Below the pieces are notes generated by a model. It did not search any database. It saw only the letters and a list, made by a program, of their open reading frames with translations, and was not told where the DNA came from. Shown here in pieces: positions 34,304 to 42,822 of a stretch of DNA of 64,000 nt (the stretch's first letter is position 1; each line of letters begins with the position of its first letter). The DNA comes from JAMZMI01 sp963848175 (GTDB lineage Bacteria > Bacteroidota > Bacteroidia > Cytophagales > Cyclobacteriaceae). A program made the position numbers and the translations under genes. The stretch is from positions 62,001-126,000 of the forward strand of contig CAWKCO010000007.1 in NCBI GenBank assembly GCA_963848175.1, in the 5' to 3' direction.

Positions 34304-34824
34304 AAGAAGCAGCAAAATCTGGAGCCATTCTAGGCCTAATTTCTATTATCCTCGGGGTGGTCGTGTATATGATAGACCCTACACTTTTTGTGAAGTGGTG
34401 GTTTGGGTTAATCATGTTTGGCATGAGCTTAGGCTTAGTAGTTTACTTTGGGATACAGTACAGAAATGCTGAACATGATGGCTATATGTCATTTGGAGAA
34501 GCCTATAAGCATGGATTTGTGGTTTTTGCTGTTGGAGGAGCTATTGGCAGTGTTTTCAATATTTTACTATTTAACGTGATTGACCCAGATTTACCTCAAG
34601 TACTTACTCAAGCCACTCTGGATCAAACGTATGCCATGATGAAGAGCTTTGGTGCACCAGAGGGGGCTGTTGAAGAGCAAATGGAGGCATTGAAAAATGA
34701 TATTCCAAATCAGTTTTCCCCATTGGGTACGTTAAAAGGTTATGGAATAGCCCTGATTGGTTATGCCGTTTTGGCACTTATTTCAGCAGCCATTGTGAAG
34801 AAAAAACAACCTGAAGCTATATAA
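34300..34824 (+). CDS. DUF4199 membrane protein, second copy
   Basis: 174 residues with four helices (about 7-26, 31-50, 70-90, 147-165). GYMSFGEAYKHGFVVFAVGGAIGSVF and the loop with PDLPQVLTQATLDQTYAMM are typical of DUF4199, a Bacteroidota family often beside glycosyltransferases and membrane enzymes. It overlaps the preceding gene by 4 bases and ends 2 bases before the next start, so the whole block from 32530 on is probably one operon. Function unknown. Confidence 0.85.
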   Translation: MKEAAKSGAILGLISIILGVVVYMIDPTLFVKWWFGLIMFGMSLGLVVYFGIQYRNAEHDGYMSFGEAYKHGFVVFAVGGAIGSVFNILLFNVIDPDLPQVLTQATLDQTYAMMKSFGAPEGAVEEQMEALKNDIPNQFSPLGTLKGYGIALIGYAVLALISAAIVKKKQPEAI

Positions 34825-34826
34825 AA

Positions 34827-35801
34827 GTGACTAAACCAGAGCTGGACTTATCGTTGGTAATACCTGTGTACAACGAGGAAGAATCTCTTCCTGAGTTGTT
34901 TGAGTGGATAGTGAGGGTGGTGGATGCCAATAGCATCAAAGCCGAAGTTTTGTTTATTGACGATGGAAGCACGGATCAATCATGGGATGTGATCAATGGG
35001 TTGCATCAAAAAGACCCACGTGCTAAGGGCATTAAATTCAACCGCAACTATGGCAAGTCAGCAGCATTAAATGTTGGATTTAATCAAGCCATAGGTGAGG
35101 TGGTTATCACTATGGATGCCGATCTACAGGATAGTCCTGATGAGATACCAGGATTGATCAGTATGATTAGGTCTGAAGGATATCACCTAGTTTCAGGGTG
35201 GAAAAAGAAACGTCACGACCCTTTTAGCAAAACCTTTCCTTCCAAATTTTTCAATAAAGTGACCAGCTGGGTGTCTGGGATCAAACTACATGATTTCAAT
35301 TGTGGCTTGAAGGCCTATCATTACACTGTCATTAAAAATATTGATGTATACGGTGAAATGCATCGTTACATTCCACTTATTGCCAAATGGAATGGATTTA
35401 GGAAGATAGGCGAAAAGGTAGTGGAGCATCGTGCTAGAAAATATGGAGTCACCAAATTTGGTTGGGAGCGCTTCGTAAATGGTTTTCTTGATTTGATTTC
35501 TGTCACATTCGTGTCACGCTTTAGAAAGAACCCCATGCATTTCTTTGGTTTGCTCGGAACACTTTCATTTATGTTTGGTACGGTGGTGACGGCCTATATC
35601 ATTGGAGATAAAATCTATCGTTTGCACTACCAATTGCCAGTACGCGATGTGGTAGCACAGCCCTTGTTTTTCTTGGCGCTTGTGGCTTTGATTATCGGTA
35701 CACAGCTATTTCTTGCAGGTTTCCTAGCGGAAATGGTCACTCAGGTCAATCCTAAAAAGAACGACTACCTGATTGTCGAAAAACTGGGTAAGGATGCCTA
35801 G
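34827..35801 (+). CDS. family 2 glycosyltransferase, GtrB/DPM1-like with C-terminal membrane helices
   Basis: 324 residues from a GTG start. The GT-A domain has LSLVIPVYNEEESLPELFEW, FIDDGSTDQSW, FNRNYGKSAALNVG and the metal-binding MDADLQDSPDE. Two helices close the protein (about 240-262 and 275-298). The type transfers a sugar from a nucleotide to undecaprenyl or a related polyprenyl phosphate. It lies 2 bases after the DUF4199 gene and its 3' end overlaps the next GT2 start by 8 bases, so all belong to one unit. The product is probably a lipid-linked sugar for envelope glycan. Confidence 0.9.
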   Translation: MTKPELDLSLVIPVYNEEESLPELFEWIVRVVDANSIKAEVLFIDDGSTDQSWDVINGLHQKDPRAKGIKFNRNYGKSAALNVGFNQAIGEVVITMDADLQDSPDEIPGLISMIRSEGYHLVSGWKKKRHDPFSKTFPSKFFNKVTSWVSGIKLHDFNCGLKAYHYTVIKNIDVYGEMHRYIPLIAKWNGFRKIGEKVVEHRARKYGVTKFGWERFVNGFLDLISVTFVSRFRKNPMHFFGLLGTLSFMFGTVVTAYIIGDKIYRLHYQLPVRDVVAQPLFFLALVALIIGTQLFLAGFLAEMVTQVNPKKNDYLIVEKLGKDA

Positions 35802-36822
35802 ATATTCTGTTATTGTTCCTGTTTTCAAAAGGGAGGACGAGGTTAAAGAGCTTTTGTTAAGTCTTTCGCTGCAGTCTGTCAAAGACTTTGAAATCATCAT
35901 CGTAGATGGAAGTCCCACAGAGGATTTAGAGGTGATCACCGATTATGTAGCAGTCGAACTTTCAGAACTACAGTATTTGCGTATTTATAGCAAAGGCTTA
36001 GGAATAAGTGATTCTAGAAATTTGGGAGCAAAATATGCCAAAGGCAACTTCCTTATTTTCATGGATTCGGATGTAATCGTACCCGAAAACTACTTTAAAA
36101 TCTTAGATAAAGAGCTTCAAAAACAATATTTGGATGCTTTCGGAGGTCCAGACGCGGCTCATGAGTCTTTCTCAGTTATCCAAAAGGCGATTAGCTTTAG
36201 TATGACTTCAGTGCTAACCACTGGTGGTATTCGTGGCAAAAAGAACCATGTTGGGACTTTCAAGCCCCGAGGTTTTAATATGGGTATTCGTGCCACTGTT
36301 TTTCATCAGTTGAACGGTTTTAACGCGACGCTACCTGTAGGAGAAGATATGGATTTGAGTGCGCGGATCATTACAGGAGGCTTTAAAACTGCACTAATTC
36401 CAGATGCCAAAGTTTACCACAAACGTCGTGTTTCTATCGGGAAATTTTACAATCAAGTATATCGCTTTGGTGCTGCGCGTGTAATGCTGGCGCAAATGCA
36501 CGATGGTGAGATGAAATTGACCCACCTTTTTCCCTTGGCATTCACCCTGTATTTGATGTTAGCTGTATTAATACCGTTCGTCCCCTTACCATTTGTGGGC
36601 TTATGGTTTTTTACTATTGGTTGGTATTTTTTGGCTTTGTTTTTAGGTGCTTATATCGAAAGCAAATCTCTGCCTGTCGCTTTTTACAGTATTCCTGTTA
36701 CCATCACGCAGTTTGCAGGATATGCGTGGGGATTTGTAAGAAATGGCTTTGCCGTATGGCTACAAAAGAAACCATCTGGTATTTTTCAGAAAAAAGAAGG
36801 CGAGCCTGAGAGCCCGCTTTGA
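35794..36822 (+). CDS. family 2 glycosyltransferase, second copy
   Basis: 342 residues starting at the ATG at 35794 (MPRYSVIVPVFKREDEVKEL); the longer frame from 35773 adds seven residues. GT-A landmarks: DFEIIIVDGS, LRIYSKGLGISDSRNLGAKYAKG, FLIFMDSDVIVPENYF, VGEDMDLSARIITGG. A C-terminal pair of helices (about 245-300) anchors it. It overlaps the preceding glycosyltransferase gene by 8 bases. Donor and acceptor are unknown. It ends 59 bases before the convergent TspO-like gene. Confidence 0.9.
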   Translation: MPRYSVIVPVFKREDEVKELLLSLSLQSVKDFEIIIVDGSPTEDLEVITDYVAVELSELQYLRIYSKGLGISDSRNLGAKYAKGNFLIFMDSDVIVPENYFKILDKELQKQYLDAFGGPDAAHESFSVIQKAISFSMTSVLTTGGIRGKKNHVGTFKPRGFNMGIRATVFHQLNGFNATLPVGEDMDLSARIITGGFKTALIPDAKVYHKRRVSIGKFYNQVYRFGAARVMLAQMHDGEMKLTHLFPLAFTLYLMLAVLIPFVPLPFVGLWFFTIGWYFLALFLGAYIESKSLPVAFYSIPVTITQFAGYAWGFVRNGFAVWLQKKPSGIFQKKEGEPESPL

Positions 36823-36843
36823 CTTAAGAAATAGTCAATCCAG

Positions 36844-36868
36844 AATCATTTGCACAGTCGAAATGATT
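36844..36868. terminator. hairpin between convergent glycosyltransferase and TspO-like genes
   Basis: AATCATTT (36844-36851) and AAATGATT (36861-36868) are perfect 8-bp arms around a 9-base loop, with TCAAT/GA partly extending the stem. There is no T-tract, so it may be a weak terminator. Confidence 0.4.
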
Positions 36869-36880
36869 GAGCCTAATTCC

Positions 36881-37666
36881 TCACATCTTTTTAAAGATTG
36901 AGGCTTTGCGATTCTTATATGCATGCATGGAACTTGCAATGAATAAAATGGAAGCAGCCAAAACTGCTGTCCATTGAATAGATTGAATTTCGTCCCAATG
37001 TCTTACCGCGATCGCAATAAGTGCCCAAACCGCCACTAGCGCAAATTCCCGCATATTTCTACTTACAATCATCCATAGGTTAATCAATGTGACAATGGTA
37101 ATCATGATGATTGCCCAGAAGACTTCACTTAAACCCCACGAAAAATTTATGCTAGCCAAATGAGCACTTATGTTAGCAACGGTCGCTACGCCTATCCAGC
37201 CAGCATACAAATCTATTGGCCACCAGACAAAAGCAATAGTTTTCAACGGGGCATCCCAAATCTCCATACGCAGGTTGACAATGGCGACAATTAGTAAAAC
37301 AAGCATCGTTACCATAATAATAACAGAAATGCCTGTTTGTTCATTGAGCCAAAACCACACCCAAGCCATATTGCCGAGGTTTACTGGGATCAACCATTTT
37401 GCAGCGATGGCTATATAGGATTCATCTTCATTTGGTGAAAATGCACAGTAAAGCATCCTAATACTCAATGCGAGCAGCGATAAGTAAATGAGCCCCCAAA
37501 TAGAAAAGGCATATCCAGCGGGAGTGAAGAGATTGTCATAGGAATCGCTTACCTCACCTATGGTTTTACCATTGATGACTCCTGTATTGGAATAATAATT
37601 CCATGCTATAAGTGCTATCAATACCACGAGATTGGTGATTGCCAATAATTGATTCTTCTTTTTCAT
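36881..37666 (-). CDS. TspO/MBR-related tryptophan-rich membrane protein
   Basis: 261 residues with seven or so hydrophobic segments. Landmarks NLFTPAGYAFSIWGLIY near 45-61, IPVNLGNMAWVWFWLNEQ near 93-110, and KTIAFVWWPIDLYAGWIGVA resemble the larger TspO-like group, which bind porphyrin- or tetrapyrrole-type ligands in some members. Size exceeds classical TspO (about 160). The start (ATGAAAAAGAAGAATC) is clear. It is monocistronic with a convergent neighbour downstream. Substrate unknown. Confidence 0.8.
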   Translation of the reverse strand: MKKKNQLLAITNLVVLIALIAWNYYSNTGVINGKTIGEVSDSYDNLFTPAGYAFSIWGLIYLSLLALSIRMLYCAFSPNEDESYIAIAAKWLIPVNLGNMAWVWFWLNEQTGISVIIMVTMLVLLIVAIVNLRMEIWDAPLKTIAFVWWPIDLYAGWIGVATVANISAHLASINFSWGLSEVFWAIIMITIVTLINLWMIVSRNMREFALVAVWALIAIAVRHWDEIQSIQWTAVLAASILFIASSMHAYKNRKASIFKKM

Positions 37667-37891
37667 GCGCTTTGTACTGTGGTTCTAACTGTCTCCACGT
37701 GGTGAAGTATTAATGGTTGGGAAAAGCCTTAATAAAGGCGCACTTGTTTGGATTAGAGGAAATGAGCTTGGATGGATGGTGCTTTTGAAATCTTAGTTGT
37801 GTCGAAGATTTTTTAGGGGTGAGAGAGAATTAATAGTACAACGATATTTCGTTTGAAGGGGTCAGTAGTACAACTCAAAAAAGGAAAATCT

Positions 37892-38326
37892 ATGCGAACA
37901 ATACTCACTTTACTAGGACTTGGCTTCTTCGCTTTTTTAACGTCGAGCTGCGAAGAAGAGATCAACGATTCAAACCAAATTTATTCTGATGGAGAATTGA
38001 TTATAAGTCAGTCGTTGTATGAAACTACTAAAACTGAAAGTTATACAATCAAAGATGTGGCTGTTGAAGGCGATAGTTTGAAATTTACGATATGTTCTGG
38101 TGGTTGTTCGGGAGAATCTTGGACCGTGAGGCTCGTTGATTCTGGAGCAGTTGCAGAATCTTTTCCAGAGCAGAGATGGGCGAAAGTTGCACTAGCAAAC
38201 GAGGAACTCTGCAAAGCATACATCTGTCGCGAATATAGTATCAATATTTCACCTCTCCAGACGGGCAGTGGCAAACTAAGCCTTCATTTGGAAGGTTGGG
38301 AAAAAACTATTTTGTATGCTTATTAG
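37892..38326 (+). CDS. small lipoprotein of unknown function
   Basis: 144 residues from the ATG at 37892, preceded by AAAGGAAAATCT. The SpII signal MRTILTLLGLGFFAFLTSSC puts the lipid cysteine at 20. The mature part has four cysteines (FTICSGGCSG and LCKAYICREY) that could form two disulfides, and beta-rich SLHLEGWEKTILYAY at the end. A longer frame from 37853 lacks a site. TAGTACAAC repeats 32 bases apart upstream (37834-37842, 37866-37874). A shared terminator follows at 38361. I recognise no family. Confidence 0.65.
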   Translation: MRTILTLLGLGFFAFLTSSCEEEINDSNQIYSDGELIISQSLYETTKTESYTIKDVAVEGDSLKFTICSGGCSGESWTVRLVDSGAVAESFPEQRWAKVALANEELCKAYICREYSINISPLQTGSGKLSLHLEGWEKTILYAY

Positions 38327-38360
38327 CTATTTTTCTCAGACTATGCAGAGCGAGAAAATC

Positions 38361-38399
38361 AAAAAGGGTCGCATCTCTCAGAGGCGACCCTTTTCTTTT
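38361..38399. terminator. bidirectional terminator between lipoprotein gene and small minus-strand peptide gene
   Basis: AAAAAGGGTCGC and GCGACCCTTTT pair across a small loop (38361-38394), with T-run TTTTCTTTT on the plus strand and TTTTT on the minus strand. Confidence 0.85.
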
Positions 38400-38404
38400 G
38401 CTCT

Positions 38405-38470
38405 TTAAACTGCCAAAAAGGCAATCAAAAAACAGCAAATGGCGATTACTTTAATAATTAAGGAAATCAT
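38405..38470 (-). CDS. possible 21-residue single-pass membrane peptide
   Basis: Minus-strand frame of 22 codons, reading MISLIIKVIAICCFLIAFLA then V and TAA. It is almost wholly hydrophobic apart from one lysine, as for a tiny membrane peptide. A TATATTTG box lies about 60 bases upstream (38530-38537) and a bidirectional terminator begins 6 bases after its stop, so promoter, frame and terminator form a complete mini-gene. No known family is recognised. A ribosome-binding site is not obvious, which is common in this phylum. Toxin-antitoxin or stress peptide roles would be inference only. Confidence 0.45.
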   Translation of the reverse strand: MISLIIKVIAICCFLIAFLAV

Positions 38471-38529
38471 TGCAGTGAGTTTAGTTTTAGTTCAGCTGTA
38501 AGACTCCCCTTAGTTTGAATTGGTTGGTA

Positions 38530-38537
38530 CAAATATA
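38530..38537 (-). promoter_or_regulatory. -7 box (TATATTTG) upstream of the small peptide
   Basis: CAAATATA on the plus strand is TATATTTG on the minus strand, a full match to TAnnTTTG. No strong -33 element found. It lies downstream of the MCP-like stop (38596), so it cannot serve that gene. Confidence 0.5.
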
Positions 38538-38595
38538 AGAAAAACTTTAAAAATTTTAATATTCATCCTACCGCTTGAATTTGATTATTCCATAT

Positions 38596-40344
38596 CTAAG
38601 AAACTGGCTCAGTATTCAAAGTGAATTTATTAATACCATTTTTGATTTCTTCTGCCATAATTTTAAGTTCTTCAGATTTTTGTCGATAGCTTTCCATTCC
38701 AGTTGATAGCTCTGACGCAGAGCTGGTTATTTCTTCTGAGCCCGCCGCTGTTTGTTCCGCGATCACTACCACATTTTCTGTAATTCTTACTACTTCGCCA
38801 ATAGTGGACGCTTGATTAACCGCAGAACTTAGAATGTTTTCAGATAGGTTAAGTGTTTCATTTGATGATTTACTCATGGTTTCGAAGATGGTTGATGCGT
38901 TTTTCGAGGCATCTACACCCGTTTCCACGCTCTTGATCATCGTGTCAATGACTTTGCTGGCAATAACTGTATCTTTCTGTACATCTTCCACTAATCTGTT
39001 GATTTGCAAGGCAGAACCTTTAGTGTTTTCTGCCAATTTTCTGATTTCTTCTGCAACTACACTAAAGCCTCGCCCTGCCTCTCCTGCTTGAGCTGCTTCA
39101 ATAGAGGCATTTAAGGCCAGAAGGTTGGTCTGGTTGGAAATTTCTTTAATTACATTCAGAGCTTGTGCAATTTCTACTGAACGGGAAGTAAGAACATCTA
39201 TTGACTGTTGAGTTTCGTGCGAATAAGAGGAAATTTCGTTCATACTAAAAACGACTTGAGATATAATTTTTCTTCCATTTTCACTATTCAAAACTCCACC
39301 TCTAGCAGCTTGGTTGATAATTTCAGAATCTTCAGCCATAGTTTTAGAGGATTTAAGAATTTTCTCTACTAATTGTGAAGATTCATCTGCCTTCGTTACT
39401 TGCGAGGAGGTGCTAATTGCCATTTGAGAAATAGCTGTAGCAATTTCGCGTGTACTGATGGTCATTTCTTCACTTGAGTATAGCATCTCTATGGAAGACT
39501 GATTCAGGTGATCTGTTTTAGTACTGATAGCTTTTATAAGCCCTTCTACACTATTAAGTGCCAAGTTTAAATTTTTGGAAAGCTTTTTAATATCCCCACT
39601 AGCTTCCCTTTTATAGCGGCCAGTCAAGTCCCCATTCGCCATTTGTTCCATTATTTTACTGATTTCCATAACTGGATCAGAAATTGAGTAAAGAAGATTG
39701 TTAATTGAATCATATAAATCCACCCAGACCCCTTCTTTTTGATCAGAGTTGATCCTTGTTTCTAGTTTACCATTAACTCCCGCTTCTTGTACAGCAATAC
39801 TTGTATCTATGATTATCTCACTTAAATTCTGTCTCATGGCCAATAATGATTGACCTAATATATCGTCAGGTCCTAACGGAAGAAAAGTAACTTGAAGATT
39901 GCCTTTTCCTATCTCAGCGGCGAATTCGGCAGACTCTTTTAGTTTTTCCAACACGTGATTCGTAGATCTTGTAAGAGATCCGATTTCATCCTGCTTATTT
40001 AATGTTTTTTGATTAGTTGACGGTACTATTCTTCCCACAGATAGTTCATCTAAAATTAAACGTACTTCTTCTATCGGGAATTTTATGAATTTGTGTATAT
40101 AGATAAATACCGCAACGACAAATCCAGGACCAATTAGTGCAGCCCAGTAAAGGTGGTGCAAGCCAAAAGCACCTACAACATACGCGATCACAGCTATAAA
40201 ATAGCTGTTAAGTATAATTAATAAACCCACCTTGAGTATAAATGATTTTCTAAAGAGCAGCGTATTGATAAGAATCAAGCATGGGAGCACCACTATAGTT
40301 ATAACCCCAAAGTAAATATAGAAGTCAGTTAATTTATCTTCCAT
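38596..40344 (-). CDS. methyl-accepting chemotaxis-type protein without a periplasmic sensor
   Basis: 582 residues. Three or more helices in the first 90 residues (FGVITIVVLPCLILINTLLF, then two more) are followed by a HAMP-like linker and helical linker domains; no large extracellular loop is present, so sensing would be in the membrane or cytoplasm. The signalling domain carries the hairpin NQTNLLALNASIEAAQAGEAGRG and the long MCP coiled coils. No che genes are near, and gliding Bacteroidota lack standard flagellar control, so its output partner is unclear. It is a single-gene unit; its upstream neighbour is the divergent-spaced Ppx gene on the same strand. Confidence 0.9.
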   Translation of the reverse strand: MEDKLTDFYIYFGVITIVVLPCLILINTLLFRKSFILKVGLLIILNSYFIAVIAYVVGAFGLHHLYWAALIGPGFVVAVFIYIHKFIKFPIEEVRLILDELSVGRIVPSTNQKTLNKQDEIGSLTRSTNHVLEKLKESAEFAAEIGKGNLQVTFLPLGPDDILGQSLLAMRQNLSEIIIDTSIAVQEAGVNGKLETRINSDQKEGVWVDLYDSINNLLYSISDPVMEISKIMEQMANGDLTGRYKREASGDIKKLSKNLNLALNSVEGLIKAISTKTDHLNQSSIEMLYSSEEMTISTREIATAISQMAISTSSQVTKADESSQLVEKILKSSKTMAEDSEIINQAARGGVLNSENGRKIISQVVFSMNEISSYSHETQQSIDVLTSRSVEIAQALNVIKEISNQTNLLALNASIEAAQAGEAGRGFSVVAEEIRKLAENTKGSALQINRLVEDVQKDTVIASKVIDTMIKSVETGVDASKNASTIFETMSKSSNETLNLSENILSSAVNQASTIGEVVRITENVVVIAEQTAAGSEEITSSASELSTGMESYRQKSEELKIMAEEIKNGINKFTLNTEPVS

Positions 40345-40589
40345 TGATAGATGTTTATGGATAAGATTTGGTGTTTTGAATAGCTTTCTTTGAATATACT
40401 ATCCTATAGTTACACTTTGCAATTGATCCAATCTAACAAAGAAAATGGGGGTTTGTTTATCTTTTCAGATGAACGACATTTTTTTTACGACAAACCTTCT
40501 AGAAAGTAAAATTTTACATTAATCTAGATACTCGCCTGTCTTTGAAATTAAATAATTACTTAACTTATTTTCATGGAACATCTTCGCGA

Positions 40590-41495
40590 TTAGTTTTTCA
40601 CCCAGACTTGACCTTTGTTCGGGTAGAACTTGTTGTATAAATAGTGGTTTATTCCATCTTTTAGCCCAATGTCAGGTACTAAAATCATCCGTGATCTGGC
40701 TGCTTGCATCACTCCGATGTAAATATCAGAAGCGGGAACGATCACATCGGCACGATCGGGGTTGAGTTGAAGTTTGTTCATTCGCTCTTCGTAAGTCATT
40801 TCCCTCAAAAATTCTCTTACTCGAATGAGGGTGTCAATAGACGTTCGGCGCTTAGTTTTTACTTTTGAAAGCTCATAAAGCTTACTGATGTTTCCGCCAG
40901 TACCAATGGCGGTTACTTTTCCTTTGTGACCAGCCAGTTGTTCTGCAATCCACTTTCTCATAGATTTCCAAACCAAAGGGGAGTCGTTGCTTTCAAGCGT
41001 ACGAACCGAACCCAGTTTGAAAGATTTGGAGTTGGTCTTTTTTCGGTTTTTGTAAAAGTTCAATTCTGTGCTACCACCACCCACGTCAATATGAATGTAA
41101 GCTTGATCGTCAGGTAAATTCAAGCAAATGACATCATTGATCATTTCGGCTTCTTTGTCGCCTGAAATGATGTTTAGCTTAAGGCCAATTTCGTTTTTCA
41201 CACGCTCTACGATTTGTTTTCCGTTGGTGGATTCACGCATGGCCGAAGTAGCACAACCAAAATAATGCTCGATCTCATATAGATCTATCATGTTTTTGTA
41301 TGCCTGCATGAGTTTCATAAAACCGGTTTCTTTTTCAGTTCCGATTTTTTTTAATGTAAAAACATCATGTCCAAGTCGGAGGGGAAAGCGGATATACTCC
41401 AATTTTTTGAAGGTGATTTGACCTTCAAATTCCAGTATTCGGGTTATTTGTAGACGAATCGCGTTGGATCCTATGTCGATTGCTGCAATTTTCAC
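40590..41495 (-). CDS. exopolyphosphatase/guanosine pentaphosphatase-type phosphatase (Ppx/GppA)
   Basis: 301 residues from the GTG at 41493-41495, which gives the usual start KIAAIDIGSNAIRLQI with the phosphate-binding signature. A longer frame to 41654 would run through the metH promoter and riboswitch in antisense and is rejected. GTGGNISKLYEL and VDVGGGSTELNFY (the second phosphate loop) confirm the ASKHA fold. It degrades polyphosphate or converts pppGpp to ppGpp. It is divergent from the S-box metH unit. Confidence 0.9.
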   Translation of the reverse strand: MKIAAIDIGSNAIRLQITRILEFEGQITFKKLEYIRFPLRLGHDVFTLKKIGTEKETGFMKLMQAYKNMIDLYEIEHYFGCATSAMRESTNGKQIVERVKNEIGLKLNIISGDKEAEMINDVICLNLPDDQAYIHIDVGGGSTELNFYKNRKKTNSKSFKLGSVRTLESNDSPLVWKSMRKWIAEQLAGHKGKVTAIGTGGNISKLYELSKVKTKRRTSIDTLIRVREFLREMTYEERMNKLQLNPDRADVIVPASDIYIGVMQAARSRMILVPDIGLKDGINHYLYNKFYPNKGQVWVKN

Positions 41496-41549
41496 AAGCG
41501 CAAAACTAGCGATTTTGCTAAAAGGAGGACGCTTATTTATTCTTGAATG

Positions 41550-41584
41550 TTTGTATAATTCAACGCACAATGTTGGTATATTTG
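41550..41584 (+). promoter_or_regulatory. promoter of the metH unit
   Basis: TATATTTG at 41577-41584, with TTTG at 41550-41553 upstream (23-base spacer, slightly long). The -7 box ends 8 bases before the riboswitch's first stem, exactly as expected for the transcript start. Confidence 0.65.
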
Positions 41585-41591
41585 CGGCCAC

Positions 41592-41716
41592 ATTTATCGA
41601 GAAAGACCGAGGGATTGGGCCCTGTGAAGTCTTGGCAACCTGATAGTCCCTCATAGACTATTTTCGGTGCTAACTCCCGCCTTGACTGGCTTAGCCAAAA
41701 AAGGAAGAGATAAGTG
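41592..41716 (+). ncRNA. SAM-I (S-box) riboswitch leader
   Basis: The S-box core is readable: stem P1 TTATCGAG (41594-41601) pairs with the AGATAAG side at 41708-41714, then AGGGATTGGGCCC, TGAAGTCTTGGCAACC (the conserved kink-turn side) and CGGTGCTAACTCCCGCC before the closing strand. It binds S-adenosylmethionine and reduces expression of the downstream methionine genes. It lies 51 bases before metH, with the region CTTTCTCCATATC (41733-41745) able to compete with P1 through AGATA/TATCT. The motif is a strong match to the family. Confidence 0.94.
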
Positions 41717-41766
41717 GTTTCCCTCGCGGCAACTTTCTCCATATCTGTGCTTTAAAAATTGATCGA

Positions 41767-42762
41767 ATGAGCAGATTGCAAGAGGAAGCACAAAAAAGAA
41801 TTTTAGTTTTGGATGGAGCTATGGGCACCATGATCCAGCGTTATAAGCTGGAAGAGAAGGATTTTCGTAATGACGAACTCCAATCTCATCCAAATTCCCT
41901 AAAAGGGAACAACGACCTTTTGGCTTTGACGCGCCCGGATGTGCTAAGCGAAATTCACGCCGCTTATTTTGAGGCGGGTGCTGATATCGCAGAAACGAAT
42001 ACTTTTAGTAGTACCACCATTGCACAGGCAGATTATGGCTTGGAAGAATATGTGTACAAGCTCAATTATGAATCTGCACGCATCGCTAAGGAAGTAGCCG
42101 AAGAATTCACAAAGAAAAACCCTGAGAAACCTCGCTTTGTCATCGGCTCGATAGGTCCTACTAATAGAACAGCTTCACTTTCTCCAGACGTAAATGACCC
42201 TGGGTACAGGGCTGTCACTTTTAATGAATTGAAAGCGGCGTATTACGAACAAGCCAAAGCACTGCTTGATGGAGGCGTAGATGGTTTTTTGGTTGAGACG
42301 GTTTTTGATACACTCAATGCCAAAGCAGCTTTGGTGGCTATCGATGATTTGAATACAGAAAGAGGGGTAGATATGCCGATCATGGTTTCTGGTACGATCA
42401 CAGATGCCTCAGGGCGAACGCTTTCTGGCCAAACTACGGAAGCTTTTTTGATTTCGATTTCACACATGAATTTGTTTAGTGTAGGTCTTAATTGCGCATT
42501 AGGTGCTAAAGAACTGAGACCATACTTGAAAATATTGTCTGAAAAATCTGACTTTCATGTTTCGGCGCATCCCAATGCAGGTTTACCAAATGAGTTTGGT
42601 GAATACGATCAATCTCCAAGCGAAATGGCTGAGCAGATCAATGAATTTTTATCCAATAGTTGGTTGAATGTAGTAGGTGGATGTTGTGGAACTACGCCCG
42701 ATCATATCAGAGCGATAGCAGATGCGGCAGCTAAATTTTCGCCAAGACCGCTTCCAGTTTAA
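41767..42762 (+). CDS. metH: methionine synthase, homocysteine-binding domain (split metH)
   Basis: 331 residues forming only the first module of cobalamin-dependent methionine synthase: LDGAMGTMIQRYKLEEKDFR at the start, GSIGPTNRTASLSPDV, and the three zinc cysteines in LNCALGA and GGCCGTTPDHI. It activates homocysteine for methyl transfer. The remaining modules are in the next gene, 60 bases downstream. The break has a proper stop, spacer and new start, so this is a real split, known in several Bacteroidota, not a frameshift. The S-box upstream would control both halves. Confidence 0.95.
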   Translation: MSRLQEEAQKRILVLDGAMGTMIQRYKLEEKDFRNDELQSHPNSLKGNNDLLALTRPDVLSEIHAAYFEAGADIAETNTFSSTTIAQADYGLEEYVYKLNYESARIAKEVAEEFTKKNPEKPRFVIGSIGPTNRTASLSPDVNDPGYRAVTFNELKAAYYEQAKALLDGGVDGFLVETVFDTLNAKAALVAIDDLNTERGVDMPIMVSGTITDASGRTLSGQTTEAFLISISHMNLFSVGLNCALGAKELRPYLKILSEKSDFHVSAHPNAGLPNEFGEYDQSPSEMAEQINEFLSNSWLNVVGGCCGTTPDHIRAIADAAAKFSPRPLPV

Positions 42763-42822
42763 TTTACTTCGAAACCGATTCAATAGAAAATCGGGGCAAG
42801 CGCTGCTTTCTCCATATCAAAA

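Noticed and set aside
41496..41654. A longer start for the Ppx/GppA gene that would add about 53 residues
   Set aside because: The extension runs antisense through the metH promoter and S-box start, and the family start KIAAIDIGSN begins at the GTG at 41493-41495.
42763..42822. Frameshift as the reason for two metH genes
   Set aside because: There is a proper stop, a 60-base spacer with a hairpin and a new start, and the split falls at a domain boundary as in other Bacteroidota.
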